From the NCBI GenBank assembly GCA_000711775.1, contig ARYC01000355.1:1-64000 (forward strand): a stretch of 64,000 bases of DNA. The letters run 5' to 3'. Every line of letters begins with the position of its first letter. The first letter of the stretch is position 1. Shown piece after piece: positions 45,928 to 57,900 of this stretch. Both the position numbers and the translations under genes were made by a program. Under the pieces are notes generated by a model. It was not told the origin of the DNA and searched no databases. It saw only the letters and a program-made list of their open reading frames with translations. The DNA is from Oxytricha trifallax. Lineage: Eukaryota; Ciliophora; Spirotrichea; Sporadotrichida; Oxytrichidae.

Positions 45928-48900
45928 ATGTCTAATGAAGGAATAAGTTCACCTCAAACAGGTGAAAATTTACAATTACCGCTCCTAACATAAACTAATG
46001 ATTATAGCTAAGCTTACACTATAACTTAAAAGCAACTTAGGTAATTAAATTTAAATATAAAAGAATCTTAACCAATTCTAGCAATGTATTTTGGTGCTAT
46101 TACAACGAGACTCATGATTTTATTAAAAAGTTAGAGAGTTCTAATAATGGACAGAATTTCGAAGAATAAATTCATGAAGAAAACATGGAATTGAATTCAT
46201 AGAATAAATATCACCTTAACGATCAGCAGATTCTAGAATTACAAGAGAAGAGATACTCTTAGTTAAATTAGCTTGGTGGAGTAGCTGGTATAATGAGAGC
46301 ATTGAAAACTTCTTACTATGTAAGCAAAATATAAATGTATAATGAGCATTTAGGGTCTCTATAGAAATGATAATGCTGATTATCAGCAGAGATAGAAGTT
46401 ATTTGGAAGAAATGATATCATTCTAAAGCCAAGTAAAAACTTGGTTCAGTTTGTAAGTTTTATAGTCTTTAATCATTTCTAGTTTTTTAATCAGTTCAAA
46501 GATAAAATCATAATTTTAATGATTGTCATTATTACTGCCTAAGGAATATTGGATGCCTTAACCTTGCCTAGCTATGATCAAATTGTTTTCTAATAAAGTT
46601 TCCATGATTTTATTATGGTTCTTTTAGCTGCATTTGTATATGGTATGTATGATTATTGGATTGAAATTAAGTTGACTTCAAACCTTTAAGAAAATCTTGA
46701 AAGATAAGTTTTAGTTTTAAGATAAGGCTAAATTGACAATTTACATATTATCTTATTAGATTTTTAATTAAGATTACTAAATTATATCAGGGATCTTGTA
46801 ACAGGAGATATAATAAGCTTAAAGTAAGGCGATTGCGTTCCTGTCGACATAGTAGTAATAGAAAGTGATGGTCTGGAGATTGATGAAAAATAAGTTTTTA
46901 ATAAAGATAAATAACTGCAAGAAGATATGTAAACAATAATTTTAGCTGGATCTTACATAATGAGGGGATAGTGTAAGGGCTTAGTTTGCCAAGTCGGAAA
47001 ATAATTGATTGCTTAAAAAGTTTCTAAGAAATTACAGTATTTAGATTAGAATATTCCGACACCTAATTAGTTTAAATCTTACGTTGTTGGCAAGTATATT
47101 TTAAAAGTATCAGTTATAATAAGTATCATTATATCAGGAATATTACTGTCCAGAATTTTAATAGAAGATGCATTAATGCTACATTAAGAAACTTACATTG
47201 AACTATTTCAATAAGGTTTATATGTTCTTAAAGTATTTATCTTGCTCTTGTTCGTAGCATTGCCTGAAAATGCAAGTATTTGTATATCAACATATTTTGC
47301 TATAAATATGTAGAAAATGAGAAAAGAAGGTATTCTTGTGAGATCACTTGAAGCCTTAGAGGTAATGGGTTCAACAGTTGAACTTTTAGCTGGAAAAACT
47401 GGAATTTTAACAGAAAATAGAATGACTGTAGTGAGAGTATTTTCTGAGGGCAATCTACATTTAAATATCACTAGGCTTCAACCAAAAACCTAAGAACTTA
47501 TTATTTAAGGATGCTCATTAAATTCTAATTCGCACATTCTTTATGATGAATAAAATGATTAGGAACTGAGAATTGGGAATCAAATTGAATGTGCAATTTT
47601 GAAATTTGTAGATTCTAATTTATTCAAGCTAAACTATCGGGAAAAGTGCTACTAAGATGTTCGAGATAGATTCAAGATATTAAGAGTAATCCCATTCAGT
47701 TAAGATAACAAGAAAATGACAGTTGTCGTTGAGTTAATCCCAGGAAAGTTAGTCAGAGTGTTCACTAAAGGAGCATCTGAAAACCTAATAGCTGAATGTA
47801 ATTAGTTTATAGATAACCAAAGTTAGCTTATAAATCTAGACATAAGCAAAAGAGAAAAAATTAAGGACAATATAAACTTCCTTATAAATTACACTTAACA
47901 TTATCACACATTATATAATAAGTTTACTTAAATAACTTACAACAAGTGGCCTTAGAACCATATCTCTAGGTTACAAAGACATATCGTATGATGAATATTT
48001 GGTTTAGTATGAAAGATTGATCAATTAAGGATAAGAAAAAGAATTAAGCTAGATAATAGATTATTAAGATTAATTCTAATAAGAGCTAGAGTAACTTGAG
48101 GAGGAAGATATTATTTAGAGAGCAAATTTTGACAGTGAAATTAAAATTTAAAATAAGACTTAGTTATTAAGATTGGATTAAGGTCTTACTCTTATATGCA
48201 TCTTAGGCATTAAAGATCCATTAAGGTTAGGTAAAACTCCATGAATTTTTTGAATAAAAGTAATTTTTTAAAGCAACTAAATAATAATAATGAAATCAGT
48301 TTTTCATCTTATTAACTATAGAAGTTTTTTCATAAGATTAAGAATAATACTAATTAATCCTTCATGAGTATTTATATGTAACTTTAATAAAATGTGGTTT
48401 TATTTAAAAAGAAATTTAGAGGTGTCAGTAAGCTCATGTTACAGTAAGAATGGTCACTGGAGATAGCATAGACACTGCAATATCAATAGCTAAAGAGGCT
48501 GGGATAGTTCCAAGTGGAGGCTCAGGAGATTCAAAAAACAAGAGTAATTCAAGTCGATATAGATGCCTAACTGGAGCTTAATTCCGAAAGAATATTGGAG
48601 GAGTAAGAACAGAAATTGTAGGAGGCTAGCATAGAGAAGTCATAAACGACGTTCATGCTTTTAGAGAAATACAAAAAGAACTTAGAGTTTTGGCAAGAGC
48701 AACATCTGAGGATAAATATATATTTACAAATGGCTTGAGAAATGAAGGGTATTACGTGGCTTTAACCGGAGATGGTACTAAAGATTCAAGATCCTTGAAA
48801 AGAGCTAATATTGGATTTTCAATGGGGAAAACTGGTTCTGATATTGCTAAAGATGCATCGGATATTGTACTTATAGAGGATGATTTCAGCTCATTAGTTA

Positions 48901-49983
48901 AATCTATCAAATGGGGAAGATAGTTATTTTATAATGCTAGACATTTTTCTAACTGTAGAAATAATTTATTACTTATTCTATTGACAACATGTTTCGTGTC
49001 TGTTTTGGTTATAGGATAGTTCCCTTTTAATTTGTACTAGATGATCTTGTTTTCAATTTAAAAGCCTAAGTTTTGTATTAATCAATTGAGAATCTATCAC
49101 GTTAAAATTAGCAAATTTATAATATTTACTTTTAACGGATTTCCTATAAATCAAAGTGATAGGCATAAAATATCGAATTTCTCTTAAAATGAAAAATACT
49201 TTTTTTTTTACATTATTATAAATAATAACTTAAAATTTATACTAAAACTAAATTATATTTAATTTGATAGTCTAAAAAATAATTTATAGATTTTTATATC
49301 AATCAATTAAAAATAAAATTTACAGTTTATTAATTACACTTGATATCTTTCTTTGCTATTTCATAATGAAAGAACAGAGCAAGGATGATGATTTAAAAAG
49401 CAAACCAATTCCTAAAAATGAGCCTCTAATTACCAGACAAATGTGCTATAACCTAAGCTTAAATGCTATTCTATCACTAATCGTCTTCTTTTCATTAAAT
49501 TTGATGCAAAAATTTGATTTGTATCCAATTGCACAGAGTTTCGTTTACGATTAAGCACAAACTTAAAATATCGAGCTTTTGAAGCTTATATTCACTTTTG
49601 GTATGATAATATCGACTGTAATAAAAAGCCTAAGATCATACTTTGAAAATGATCACTACAAGTCTTAGTTTATAAGCAAAAACAAGCCAATATCATTGAT
49701 ATTTTTGATGCTATAAGTCGCTCCTCTAGCTTTGTACAGTTTGCAATAAATTTATGATTTTGGATTCAATTTAAGCATTTTTGATATACTAGAATGCTAT
49801 GGTGCTCTCGTGATTTTTATTATTTTAAGAGTAATAGTAGGTAAGCTACCATATTACTTGTTTACATTCATAAAAATTGATTAAGACATATCAGGATTTA
49901 GTAATGACCACGAGACGAAAAATGTGTTTACATTAAGGCAATCGAGATGTATTTTCTAAAGACAACTAACTAATTAGATTTGA
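45928..49983 (+). CDS. P-type ATPase of the Ca2+-pump (IIB) type lacking the catalytic aspartate
   Basis: ATG at 45928 (MSNEGISSPQTGENLQ). The layout follows plasma-membrane Ca2+ pumps: N-terminal region (QLNQLGGVAGIMRALKT), membrane pair, actuator domain (RDLVTGDIISLKQGDCVPVD), membrane 4 (FVALPENASICISTYFA; usual PEGLP), phosphorylation site region LLAGKTGILTENRMTV, nucleotide domain, hinge VALTGDGTKDSRSLKRANIG and C-terminal membrane segments, ending at TGA 49981-49983. The invariant Asp of DKTGT is Gly (47392-47394), TGES is not recognisable, and TGDGTND reads TGDGTKD. Such a protein could not form the phosphoenzyme. Introns (for example GTAAGC..TTTAG near 46319) and AT-rich inserts at about 48235-48425 and 49060-49330 interrupt it. 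It is either a pseudo-pump or a decaying paralogue. Confidence 0.8.
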
Positions 49984-50077
49984 TTTTCTTTATGATTTTT
50001 AATTTTAAATAATTCTATAATAAAAGTTTATGCACATATTTTAGATAGTCAAGAGAAAAATTAAATTGATAATAATT

Positions 50078-50904
50078 TCAGCAGCAACCACTTGATTGTT
50101 TCTAGCCTGGAGTATCCTCCCCTAATATTAATGGATTTTTAGGAGTTGCTTTGGGCATTTTAGATCTTTAATTATGTATCTCTTAGAGTAAATTTTCAAA
50201 TGCATCTTTCACATTATTATCTGTTACTGCTGATGTTTCAATGAATTTTAATTTACCATTTCTAGTAACACTAATATAAATGGAATTATAAGTCAATTTA
50301 TTTTTAATGAATCTTAGTCCCTCTTGAGCAGCAAATTCTCTAGCTGCTTCATTGGGAACTTGCCTTAGTGAAGGATCCTATTGAACAACGTCGAGTTTAT
50401 TTCCAACTAACATAATAACTATATCTTGCTCGGCATGGGTCTTTAAGTTGTCTAACCATCCACTTAAACTGCTAAAAGTTTATTCTTTTGTTATATCGTA
50501 AACTAGTAAAGCACCTAGAGCTCTGCGGTAATGACTATATGCAAGAGTTAAAGATTGAATTAACTTAGATTTCAAAAATAATTTAGCTCTAAATTCATAA
50601 TCTACTTACGCACTGCAAATTGCTCTGTATCTCTCTTATCCAGCTATGTAGAAAATTATTAATAATTTTAAAATGTTTACCTGTATCCCATATTTAAGCT
50701 TTGACAGTACCACCTTGCCTTAACACTACATTTTTTGTGGCAAATTCAACTCCAATAGTAGGAGCAGGATTCTTGGGTAATGATCCTTTCAAAAATCTAA
50801 CATAAATGTTATAAATTATAGACTAATGAATACCGATTAAGGAGGCATGTTTTTCCAACTGAAGCATCTCCAACAAGGATTACTACATTAAGATAAGTCA
50901 GCAT
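50078..50904 (-). CDS. Rab-family small GTPase
   Basis: ATG at 50904 (MLTYLNVVILVGDASVGKT) to TGA at 50078. The G-box motifs are all present: GDASVGKT (P-loop), TIGVEF (switch I Thr), WDTAGQERY (switch II), VGNKLD (base recognition) and ETSA. The C-terminus SGCC is a double-geranylgeranylation signal, so it acts on membranes in vesicle traffic. Length after removing introns is about 215 residues, normal for Rabs. Several short introns/inserts occur: near 50855-50800, 50680-50600 (splitting WDT/AGQE), 50605-50530 and within FI/ETSA near 50300-50220. Switch sequences are closest in pattern to Rab2/Rab11-type proteins; the subfamily is not certain. Confidence 0.88.
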
Positions 50905-51108
50905 TGAAATTTATTACTTTTATAAAGGTGCTCGTAGTTTTGTTCCATTTTTTCTTATAGCTGTTTATGAAATTAAATTTCAATTTTATATTATATAAAG
51001 AGGTTGGTGCAGAAACCCATTAAATCCTAATATCTTAATTAAAATTTAAAACATAAAAAAGCTTACCCCAAATTATATAATAGTATATACTTATTAATTT
51101 ATTAAAAA

Positions 51109-54100
51109 ATGAACAATAACAAGGAAATCCTGGTATGTGCAAATTATTTGAAAATTAATCAAGGTTAATCAACTTTTTTTATAGGATCGATCCACCAAGA
51201 AATTCTTGATGGAAGATATGCAAGAATAGTAAGATAAAATGCTTGAAGAAAGAGATATTAATTTAGTACTTTTAACATAAGATTACAGAGGTAGGTAAAA
51301 CAAAATGCTCTAGATTTATAAAATATGCTATATCGATTATGGTCAAATAATTTTAGCAATTTCAATATAAATATCTTAATTATTATAAAAGATCAATGAC
51401 TTTTAAAATAAAAATAAAATATTTAATAAGAAATTTTTCAGTTTACGCCAAAGTTAATAATCAAATATATTGCCATCAAATGAACATAATTACTCAATAC
51501 TAATTGCTAAAAAATAAGAATTTATTTTTTTAAAAAACTATTTTATCAATATGTTTCGTCTATAGATTCTTTACCAAGAACTCTCTGTAGCAAGCTAGAT
51601 AGAATCCAGAAATTTATAAACTAATTAAAATCTGCCTAAGATAGCAAAAGATTAATTTTAAATTTATTAATCTTCCATCCAAAGCTATTAAATACAATAT
51701 TTATGATTAATGTTAATTGAGGAATGCCAAGAATTAAATCTCAAGAGGCACACCTCAGAGGTAGTAGCAAGCATCACCTCAAGCAAAATGACTATTAAAG
51801 ATCAAGATACAATTATAGAGATTTGCGTGTTAATGCACCACAGATATGAAGAATTCGCCTAGAAATTAATAGATGCGCTTGAGAGACAGTTTTTCCAAGA
51901 AAAAATGAGCGAATTTAACAAGAAAAGAAATATTCTTAGACTTTTGTCAGAATTATACCTCAAGGGACTTTTCTCTGAGTTTAAGCGATTGTTTAAGGGC
52001 ATTAGCTATTTAACATAAATCACACCTGATAAAGAGGAGTTTCAGAGTGCTTTAATGGTATTGACTGATTACCTCAGAAATTATGGAGAGATGTTCTTTC
52101 ATTAGCTTAGTAAGCAAAGGAGAGAAGCTATTGATGTAAGCATTAAGATAGAAAATTTTACAATTTATTATAGAACGATTATGAAGTCACTATAGAAAGA
52201 CCTGATTTCTTGAATAAGCAGTAAAGAGAGAAAATTCATTAGTTTTTTAAAGATTATTTGAATCAGAAATGCTTAGAGGAAATCAATAATAGATATAAAC
52301 TTCTTAAGGATGCAAAGAGAAGATTTGAAGATAATTTAAAGGAGGTGAAGCAAGATGAGAAGATAGAAAATTCATACATGACAATCAGAAATGAATTTGA
52401 AAAAATGCACAATATAGTTGAAGAATTTGCAGATACTATTGACAGCCCAATTCCTGAATTCATCATCGAGGAAGATAAATCTCTATAGACTAAAATGATA
52501 TTGAAGAAGAAGTAGAAGGTAGATGCTAGTGACGAATTTTTCCCATTTGAGGATGAATTAACTCATAACTTTTACAGAAATTTCCCTGATCTTAGCAGAT
52601 TCATATAATCTGAAAAAGAAACTACAGGTTTATCATAGCTTAGCATGACTTCCTCTCAATAAAATTATATTAGTTTATGTATCTTTGAATTTATTATTTT
52701 TAAGGACTGAAGCCGATCTTGATGAAATGCACAAGAAACTTTAAAAAAGTTAAACTAAGGATTAAATCGATGAAAAAGCACAAGATTTTATTAAGTAAAA
52801 TCCTTGTGTCTAATTCAAATCTGGCCGCAAAGAAATGGCTAAAATTTTATTCAATATTCCTAGAAATTCCCTATCTTTACTACCTTACTATGCTAGGTTC
52901 ACAGCAATTATACATTACTATTTCAAAGATATGGGAAATGATCTAATAAAAATGCTTGAACATGAATTTAATGAGCTCTATGAACAAAATGATGTGATTA
53001 AAATTGAAACTAAAATTAGAAATATCAGGTTTTTGGGAGAGTTAACAAAGTTTTAAGTTTGCCCTCCTTAAACTATATTGGAGTGTCTAAAGAAATGCTT
53101 AGATGACTTTCATGGACATAATGTGGAAATTATCACAAATTTGTTAGAGACATGTGGGAAATACTTATCAAAGCTTGAGGAGACATAGCTAAAGTTTAAT
53201 AACCTTATTGAGTTTCTACAAAGACTTAAAGAAAGTAAGACATAAGGTTTTATTTATACCCATTATAGAGGAAAATATAAGCAGTAAATAACTAGCTAAT
53301 CTTGAAAGTGCTTTACTATAGTGCAGAGGACCCGTAGGAATAAAGGTTCATCCCAAAAAGCAAGAATTGTTAACAAATATTTAATTCTACATCAAGCACT
53401 TATTTTTGGAGAGAATCAGCAAGAAGACTCTTGATGAAGTGTTTGTGCTAATCCTTAAATTACCATGGCATGATGAAGAAGAATTCATAAGCAGGGTTCT
53501 TGTATAGTAGATTTAATAAAACGCTAAGTTTAATGATGTAAAATCTATTGTAAATTAATCATTTTATAGATGGATACCATTGCAATTTTATTAGCAAGCT
53601 TGAAGCAATACTACAGACCATTTGTTGTAAAAGTGATAGACTCTATATTTGAGGAAATTCTCAGATAATGTGAAAGAAATGATTTTAAAGAATCTCAAAG
53701 GAGAGTAGCTATGATGAAGTTTATTGGAGAATGTTACAACTTTAAGGTACTTCATACGCAAGTACTCTTTGATTTGCTCTACAAACTTATGAACTACGAT
53801 AACCTCACATAATAAGAAGATGAAATTATGAAGTCACTTGACTCACCCTAAGAGTCATTTAGAATAAGATTGATTTGCACTACCTTAGATTCCCTTGGTA
53901 GATTCTTCTAAAGAGGTGAACGTAGAAGAATCATGGATAGATTCTTGATGTTTTTCTAGAGATACATTTACTCAAAGAATTATGTGCTCATGGATTTAGA
54001 GTTCATGATTCTTGATACTTTTGACTCTGTAAGACCAAAATTTATAAGATTTGAAAGTCAGGAAGAAGCAATTTCTGTTTGCAAAAAGATTGAAGATTAT

Positions 54101-54850
54101 GAAGAGAGAGGAGTGGATATAATCGATATAATTAAGGCTTATCACGAAGATACAGAGCATGAGCAGTACATGAACGACTACTATGAAGAGTACTACGATG
54201 AAGATTATGGCGATGAATAGCAAGACGATGAGGAAAACTTCAATGATGATAATTAAAATTAAGCAGAGAAAGACGATTTAGATGATAAAATCAAGGAATA
54301 AATCAAAGAGTAGAGATAACAGATGCTAAATGAACAAGAGAAAATGGAGATGCAAGCGTTCGAAGCAGACTTCAATTAACTCATTCAAGAAAGTGCTCAA
54401 GTAGCCAGAAAAGAAATTGGCAATATTTTAACTCAGTAGAGGAAAGAAATTTTGATCCCATTTGCTTAAATCAAAAGCAAATTGGCAAATAGCTAGACTT
54501 AACAACACTCAAATGCGTCTACTAACTTAACTTCCACAAATTCCTCAACGTCATACAATGACTCTAAAAATAACTCAGCTGGCTAAAAGCAACCTATAAA
54601 CTTAAATAGTATGGCATTTGCTTTAGTGACTAAGAAGGGCAATAAAACTAATGTAAAGCAAATAGATGTGCCTTTAAATTCCTATATTGCTGTCAAGACC
54701 AAAGAGAGAATTCTGGCTGAGGAAGAAGAGCGTGAAAAAGTTAAGGAGCAGATTTTAAAGATCACTGCTCAAGATTAGGACAAATTGAGTCAAGAAGATG
54801 AAGATGACGATCTCGACCATAATGAAGATTATGATGAAGAAATTAATTGA
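51109..54850 (+). CDS. UPF2: UPF2, nonsense-mediated decay factor
   Basis: UPF2 bridges UPF1 and UPF3 in nonsense-mediated mRNA decay. ATG at 51109, a first intron GTATGT..TTATAG, TGA at 54848-54850. Three MIF4G repeats are visible: first at 51720-52130 (EVVASITSSKMTIKDQDTII, FAQKLIDALERQFF, RLLSELYLKGLF); second at 52835-53250 (ILFNIPRNSLSLLPYYARF, NIRFLGELTKF, ETCGKYL); third at 53400-54110 (LTNIQFYIKHLF, LKLPWHD, MMKFIGECYNF, FRIRLICTTLDSLGRFF). Then come an acidic linker (54120-54260) and the UPF1-binding C-terminus (LVTKKGNKTNVKQIDVPLNS). Introns are short: 52139-52177, and 53550-53569 is only 20 nt. Confidence 0.93.
53550..53569 (+). other. 20-nt intron in UPF2
   Basis: The sequence gtaaattaatcattttatag has GT..AG ends. 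Without its removal the frame runs into TGA within about 15 codons. With it, KFNDVKSI joins DTIAILLASL, matching the third MIF4G repeat of UPF2. Confidence 0.75.
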
Positions 54851-54945
54851 GAATTTTGTTATTGTTTTACAATTTTCTTTATCCACTTAGATAACATTCT
54901 TCAAATAAACACAATGATAAGTGAAGCAGTTAGCAATTTATAATC

Positions 54946-57900
54946 AATTATCTTCATCTTTAACACCACACTTCGCAGTGAGAATGTTGTTTATTTTCTA
55001 ATTGACCATTGCAGGTAAATTCTCGTTTTCAAACTTAAGATTACCTAAGACCTTCTAGAAGTATAAATTTTAATTTAAAAAGGCAGAAATTTAAGAGATC
55101 AAGATAATACATGAGATCTACTTTTACTCTCTTCTTTCCATACTTAGTTTAAGTCTATGATGTTAATTAACTGAAACAATTTCTTACATTAATTGAGTTG
55201 TAATAATCGTCGAAGGTCTTTATAAGGAACCTAAATATTTCACCAAATATTATATCAATGCTCTGCTTAGGCAAGAGATTAGTGAAAATCTTATGAATTT
55301 GCTGGATATCTTTCACAATATTTAACATATAGCTGTTGACACCCACTTTATCTCCTTTTTCTAAAGCCTTATCCCAATCAATTGTGTCCTTTGAATCCTT
55401 GCAGTGCTCATAAATACTATAAACATACTAATAATAATAATACGATCAAATTTAGGTCTCTGGGGACCCCCGATCAATAATATGTTTAATATATAAGGTT
55501 CTAGCCCTTTTAATGATTTTTAGAGTCTTGTTTACATAAGAAATCTTTCTTCCTTCTTCAGTAGACGTTCCGTCGACTGTGCCTGTTCTTTTTCTTCACT
55601 TTCTTTTTCTCTTCTTGATAAACTTTGTTTTTCTGATTGTTTTTTGGGTTCATCAGATGAGATGTTATCTTTCTATTTGACCATTTGAATTTATAGGTTG
55701 TTCATATCCATATTCAGTTTCTAAGCCTTTGCACATTTCTTAAAGTAAAACTAATTTTCTTAGATTATTAGTTGATTTCATAGCTATAGTTTCCGGTATT
55801 TCCAATAATATTTTAACTTTGCGATTGGAATTCAATCATTAGGTCTATTAATAAGACTTTTTTTTAAAAGTTTATATTGTTGGTTCTGATCAGGTTGGGA
55901 GTTTTACCCTTATTTCTGATGTCAACAGAAAAGTTTTCTGATACTTTTAATAAGTATGGGGACGTCTTATTTTCTACTCTTGGTTAGTCATTGATGTGTT
56001 CATTCTGTGACTGGAGTATGTTGTGTTCAAGTTTGAGGGTGTTTAGTTGTTGGTTAGAGACTTCATCTACTAAATTGATTTTGTCAAAAATATTTTTATT
56101 TGTTGGTTGAGTGTCTTATATTCCTCTATTTGATACTGTAAGTGCGTCATAACCTTATCTTCTATTTTATACCTATTTAGTACTAAAAACTTAAGGAAAT
56201 AAATTTTGTTTGAAGATGGGGTTTTGTTGGTCTGGTCTTTGGATTTGGTGTAAATTAAGTTACTGAGCTAATGAAAAGTCAGGTTTAAACAAATCATTCC
56301 AAATAGGTGTTTGTTTGGGTTGATTAACAATAGAATTTCCCCAGAGGTCTAGGGTTGGTAGTTAGGTGTTAAAGATATTGAATAGGTTTGTTTAGTTTGT
56401 CTTATAGTTTGAATAAACTACTTCCTTGAGTGCCAGGTTAAGAGTCTTAGTTAGTTGTTTATATAATAGGTTTACTATTAAATACTATAGGTTGACTAAA
56501 CCTCTTGTTTTGGGTCTGTAAATTAGCGCCTATACTCTGTTCCATACTTTGTTCGTTTGGAAACTATTTTGTTGTGTGCTCTAGCTTGTTAAGTGAAGAT
56601 CTGGGATTTATAGCTCTTTGTTCTTTGAGCTTCCTTCTGACAATTTTAGCCTCGACTTCCTCATTGAAACTCATTCAAAAGTAGTCTTACATGCTTGGCT
56701 CGTCTATTGCTAGTGCTAAGAGATTTGCTTCGTGGTTGTTAAGGTCTATGTTCAGGGGTCCCAGACTAACGAACTCTGTTAGTTTCTCTTATTTTTTATT
56801 GTTAAAGTAAGCAATAAGGTTCTCTCCGTCATCCTGTTCGGTAAACTGGAGTGAACAGGTGATTTGGTCGACTTATAGTTCTTCCTACTAGTTTTGTCGT
56901 CTCAGTGGATCATGGTTAATCCTATTAGTTGGCTTAGAGTTCCACTTTCGGAAAGAGTGCGACCTATTAAATTCCTTATTTAATAATTAGTATTAATACT
57001 ATAAACATACTATTAATAGAGAATGCTTACTTATCAGTCAAGATTTATTGCAATTTTTCAAAAATTCCAGTCTTATGATCTTTCAAATCATCAAGAAGCT
57101 TTTAAAATTCTGAATCTATTTACTTTAAATGTATCTCATTTAAGTTCAAGTTAACTTAAGCTTGAATAAATGGAATTTCATCCAATATAAAGCAAATGCA
57201 ATTAACAGTTAAGCCTATAAGTTTTTTTTAATTAGATTAATTAATTACATAAATGCTTTGCTGTGATACTCTCTAATTTCTTGAGATAAAACGCACCACT
57301 ATCTAATATAAGCTGTTTGCTCACCGCATTAAAGAATCTCACAAACTCAATGAGTCTTGAAGATGCTTCAAAAGAGACTTAAGGGAAGTTTCTTATAATC
57401 TTAATGAACTCATACACCATATGAATGAACTTGATTAGTGAAATGACTATCTTGTATTAAGAATCAGGAGTGTTAAGGAATTCTTTGGGTTATTCTTGGC
57501 TTAGCTTCTCTTAAGCAGATTGTAAGTCTCCTTACTCAAAATCCTCTATTGAATTAATTCTGTCTACTATGAGTTAGAAGAATGGATTGACCTAAGTTTA
57601 TGTCCAAAGCTCATTCATATTTTAAAACATAAAATAGTAAATAAGATTGATTGATAAATTAATAGATTGTCTAAGAGCAACTTTAACTCATTTGTCTTCT
57701 TTGTTTTGAAGTCAAGAACAAACTTCTTCTAGTAGTCTTCAGATATCGCAATAAAGTTTACAACATTAATTTTAAAGTGGCTCTTCAAGTTTTCAATCAT
57801 ATTGATAGCGAAGAAATGCTGTTGTTAGAAATCATCGGCGCTAATCTTTAATGCTTAGTTTTTCTCATTAACTCTCTTCCAATTCTTCTCCAACTTTGTT

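Noticed and set aside
52263..52466. Minus-strand 67-codon frame
   Set aside because: Antisense of a UPF2 coiled segment; no independent support.
53996..54223. Minus-strand hydrophobic 75-codon frame
   Set aside because: It lies opposite the acidic linker of UPF2, the same antisense effect.
55500..56988. Complete non-LTR retrotransposon
   Set aside because: No reverse-transcriptase or endonuclease motif was found, and the insert is too short for a second large frame.
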